DNA from: Axinella damicornis
Lineage: Eukaryota; Porifera; Demospongiae; Axinellida; Axinellidae
Assembly (NCBI GenBank): GCA_963931865.1
Contig: OZ007509.1
Span: 11,717,625-11,781,624, forward strand
Length of the DNA: 64,000 nucleotides
Direction: 5' to 3'
In this document: piece after piece, positions 63,226 to 64,000 of the stretch
Numbering within the stretch: position 1 is the stretch's first letter
Layout: each line of letters starts with the position of its first letter
Made by a program: the position numbers and the translations under genes
Notes under the pieces: generated by a model
What the model was told of the DNA's origin: nothing
The model's input: the letters and a program-made list of their open reading frames with translations, nothing else
Database searches by the model: none

Positions 63226-64000
63226 ATTAACTCTTTAGGGCCCAAATTTATTGAAATCTCCCCCCACAGCAAATTGGCATTTGCACACAGGGTTTAGCGT
63301 TGCCTAGGGCGCGCAGTGCCCAGCAAAACTCGGGGGAGTGCCCCTGGCTGTTAGCAGTAATGATTATACTTGCCGTTCACCAAGGTAGGAAGGGGCGGAG
63401 GCACTGGGTGGAGCCAATAACTGAGCTAGCTGTCTAGTTATCGCGCCGTTCGACCAGCTGCTAAAACTCGACTGTTGTCTTGCCATACGCGGAGGACTAT
63501 CACTGCTTACTGTATTGCTGGAGAGGGGAGACCAACAGTAGGTCGAAACAGGAGCGTTATTGCAAGTAAGCGTATACTGACGGCGAGATAAGGCTTTTTA
63601 GCTTTACCGTTCGATCGACTTGGACTTGTTTCTGCCCATAACAGCTGCCAGCAAAGACACTTGGTGCCATTGATTCTGTTGTTATACAGAGGGGGATTAC
63701 CAACAAGTCTCCAGGAGTAGTGCTGGTCCAAGCCCGTCCATCACTAGAAAGTGAGAAGCCATAGTAAATGGTTCTACAAGTAATACGCGTGACTTTTGGC
63801 AGATATACAGTGCAACAGAGCAAGAGAGCAAAACTTTTGAAATGTCTCAGATTTTACAATAAAGCCATCCTGTCATGTTATTTAGGCATAAAATGATGTA
63901 TACCACTGTTAGCTGAATGAACACTGCTTACACAGGAGGTTCCAGCTTCTTGGTATACCTGCCGTACTTAAGAAACGCCACTGACACGTCAACAGATTTT

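Noticed and set aside
62711..63272. Long Gly/Arg/Glu or Pro/Leu/Ser open frames on both strands
   Set aside because: They are translations of the (GGGA)n microsatellite.
63557..63823. Minus-strand frame as an upstream MOCS1 exon
   Set aside because: The translated sequence has no similarity to the radical-SAM part of MoaA.

Overview
The window looks like nuclear DNA of an early-branching invertebrate animal, most likely a marine demosponge. Supporting this are GT-AG introns of tens to thousands of bases, a metazoan-type MOCS1 gene with alternative splicing, a Roco-ZU5-UPA-death-domain protein, a kelch protein, an FN3 receptor, and a very dense load of small inverted-repeat transposons. The sponge assignment is inference; no species is named. 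For the main genes I rebuilt exons by hand, and reading phase is continuous across every junction, so the coding lengths come out as whole codons.

Layout. 617-4833 (+): nine exons of a P-loop NTPase ending in an acidic repeat, an SPKK-rich basic tail and a PHD finger (5' end outside the recognised exons). 4936-6734: about 23 copies of a 78-bp minisatellite. 7.1-11.5 kb and 40.7-45.9 kb: two diverged direct copies of one 4-5 kb repeat block, differing by insertions, deletions and an inversion. 12.9-15.2 kb: a local duplication carrying a hAT-type MITE whose empty site survives in the sister copy. 16.8-18.1 kb (-): broken ZU5/UPA/death-domain pseudogene. 20.1-25.1 kb (-): intact Roco-ZU5-UPA-death-domain gene. 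26.0-37.4 kb (-): five-exon kelch gene whose large introns are full of MITEs. 39-51 kb: mostly repeats, with weak exon candidates. 51.0-53.1 kb (+): FN3 receptor with signal peptide and transmembrane segment. 53-58 kb: non-coding except a degenerate copy of a kelch exon. 58.7-62.9 kb (-): 3' half of MOCS1 (MoaA C-terminus, an alternative Gly-Gly exon, MoaC).

Functionally the genes are unrelated: molybdenum-cofactor synthesis (MOCS1), probable innate-immune or apoptotic signalling (Roco-ZU5-UPA-DD), a probable chromatin reader (PHD protein), a protein-interaction propeller (kelch) and a cell-surface receptor (FN3). The strongest structural story is the MITE population. Many elements share the terminus TAGCCTCGTTCCCAGGC but have unrelated interiors, and several carry clear 9-bp target duplications, which fits a Mutator-like mobiliser.
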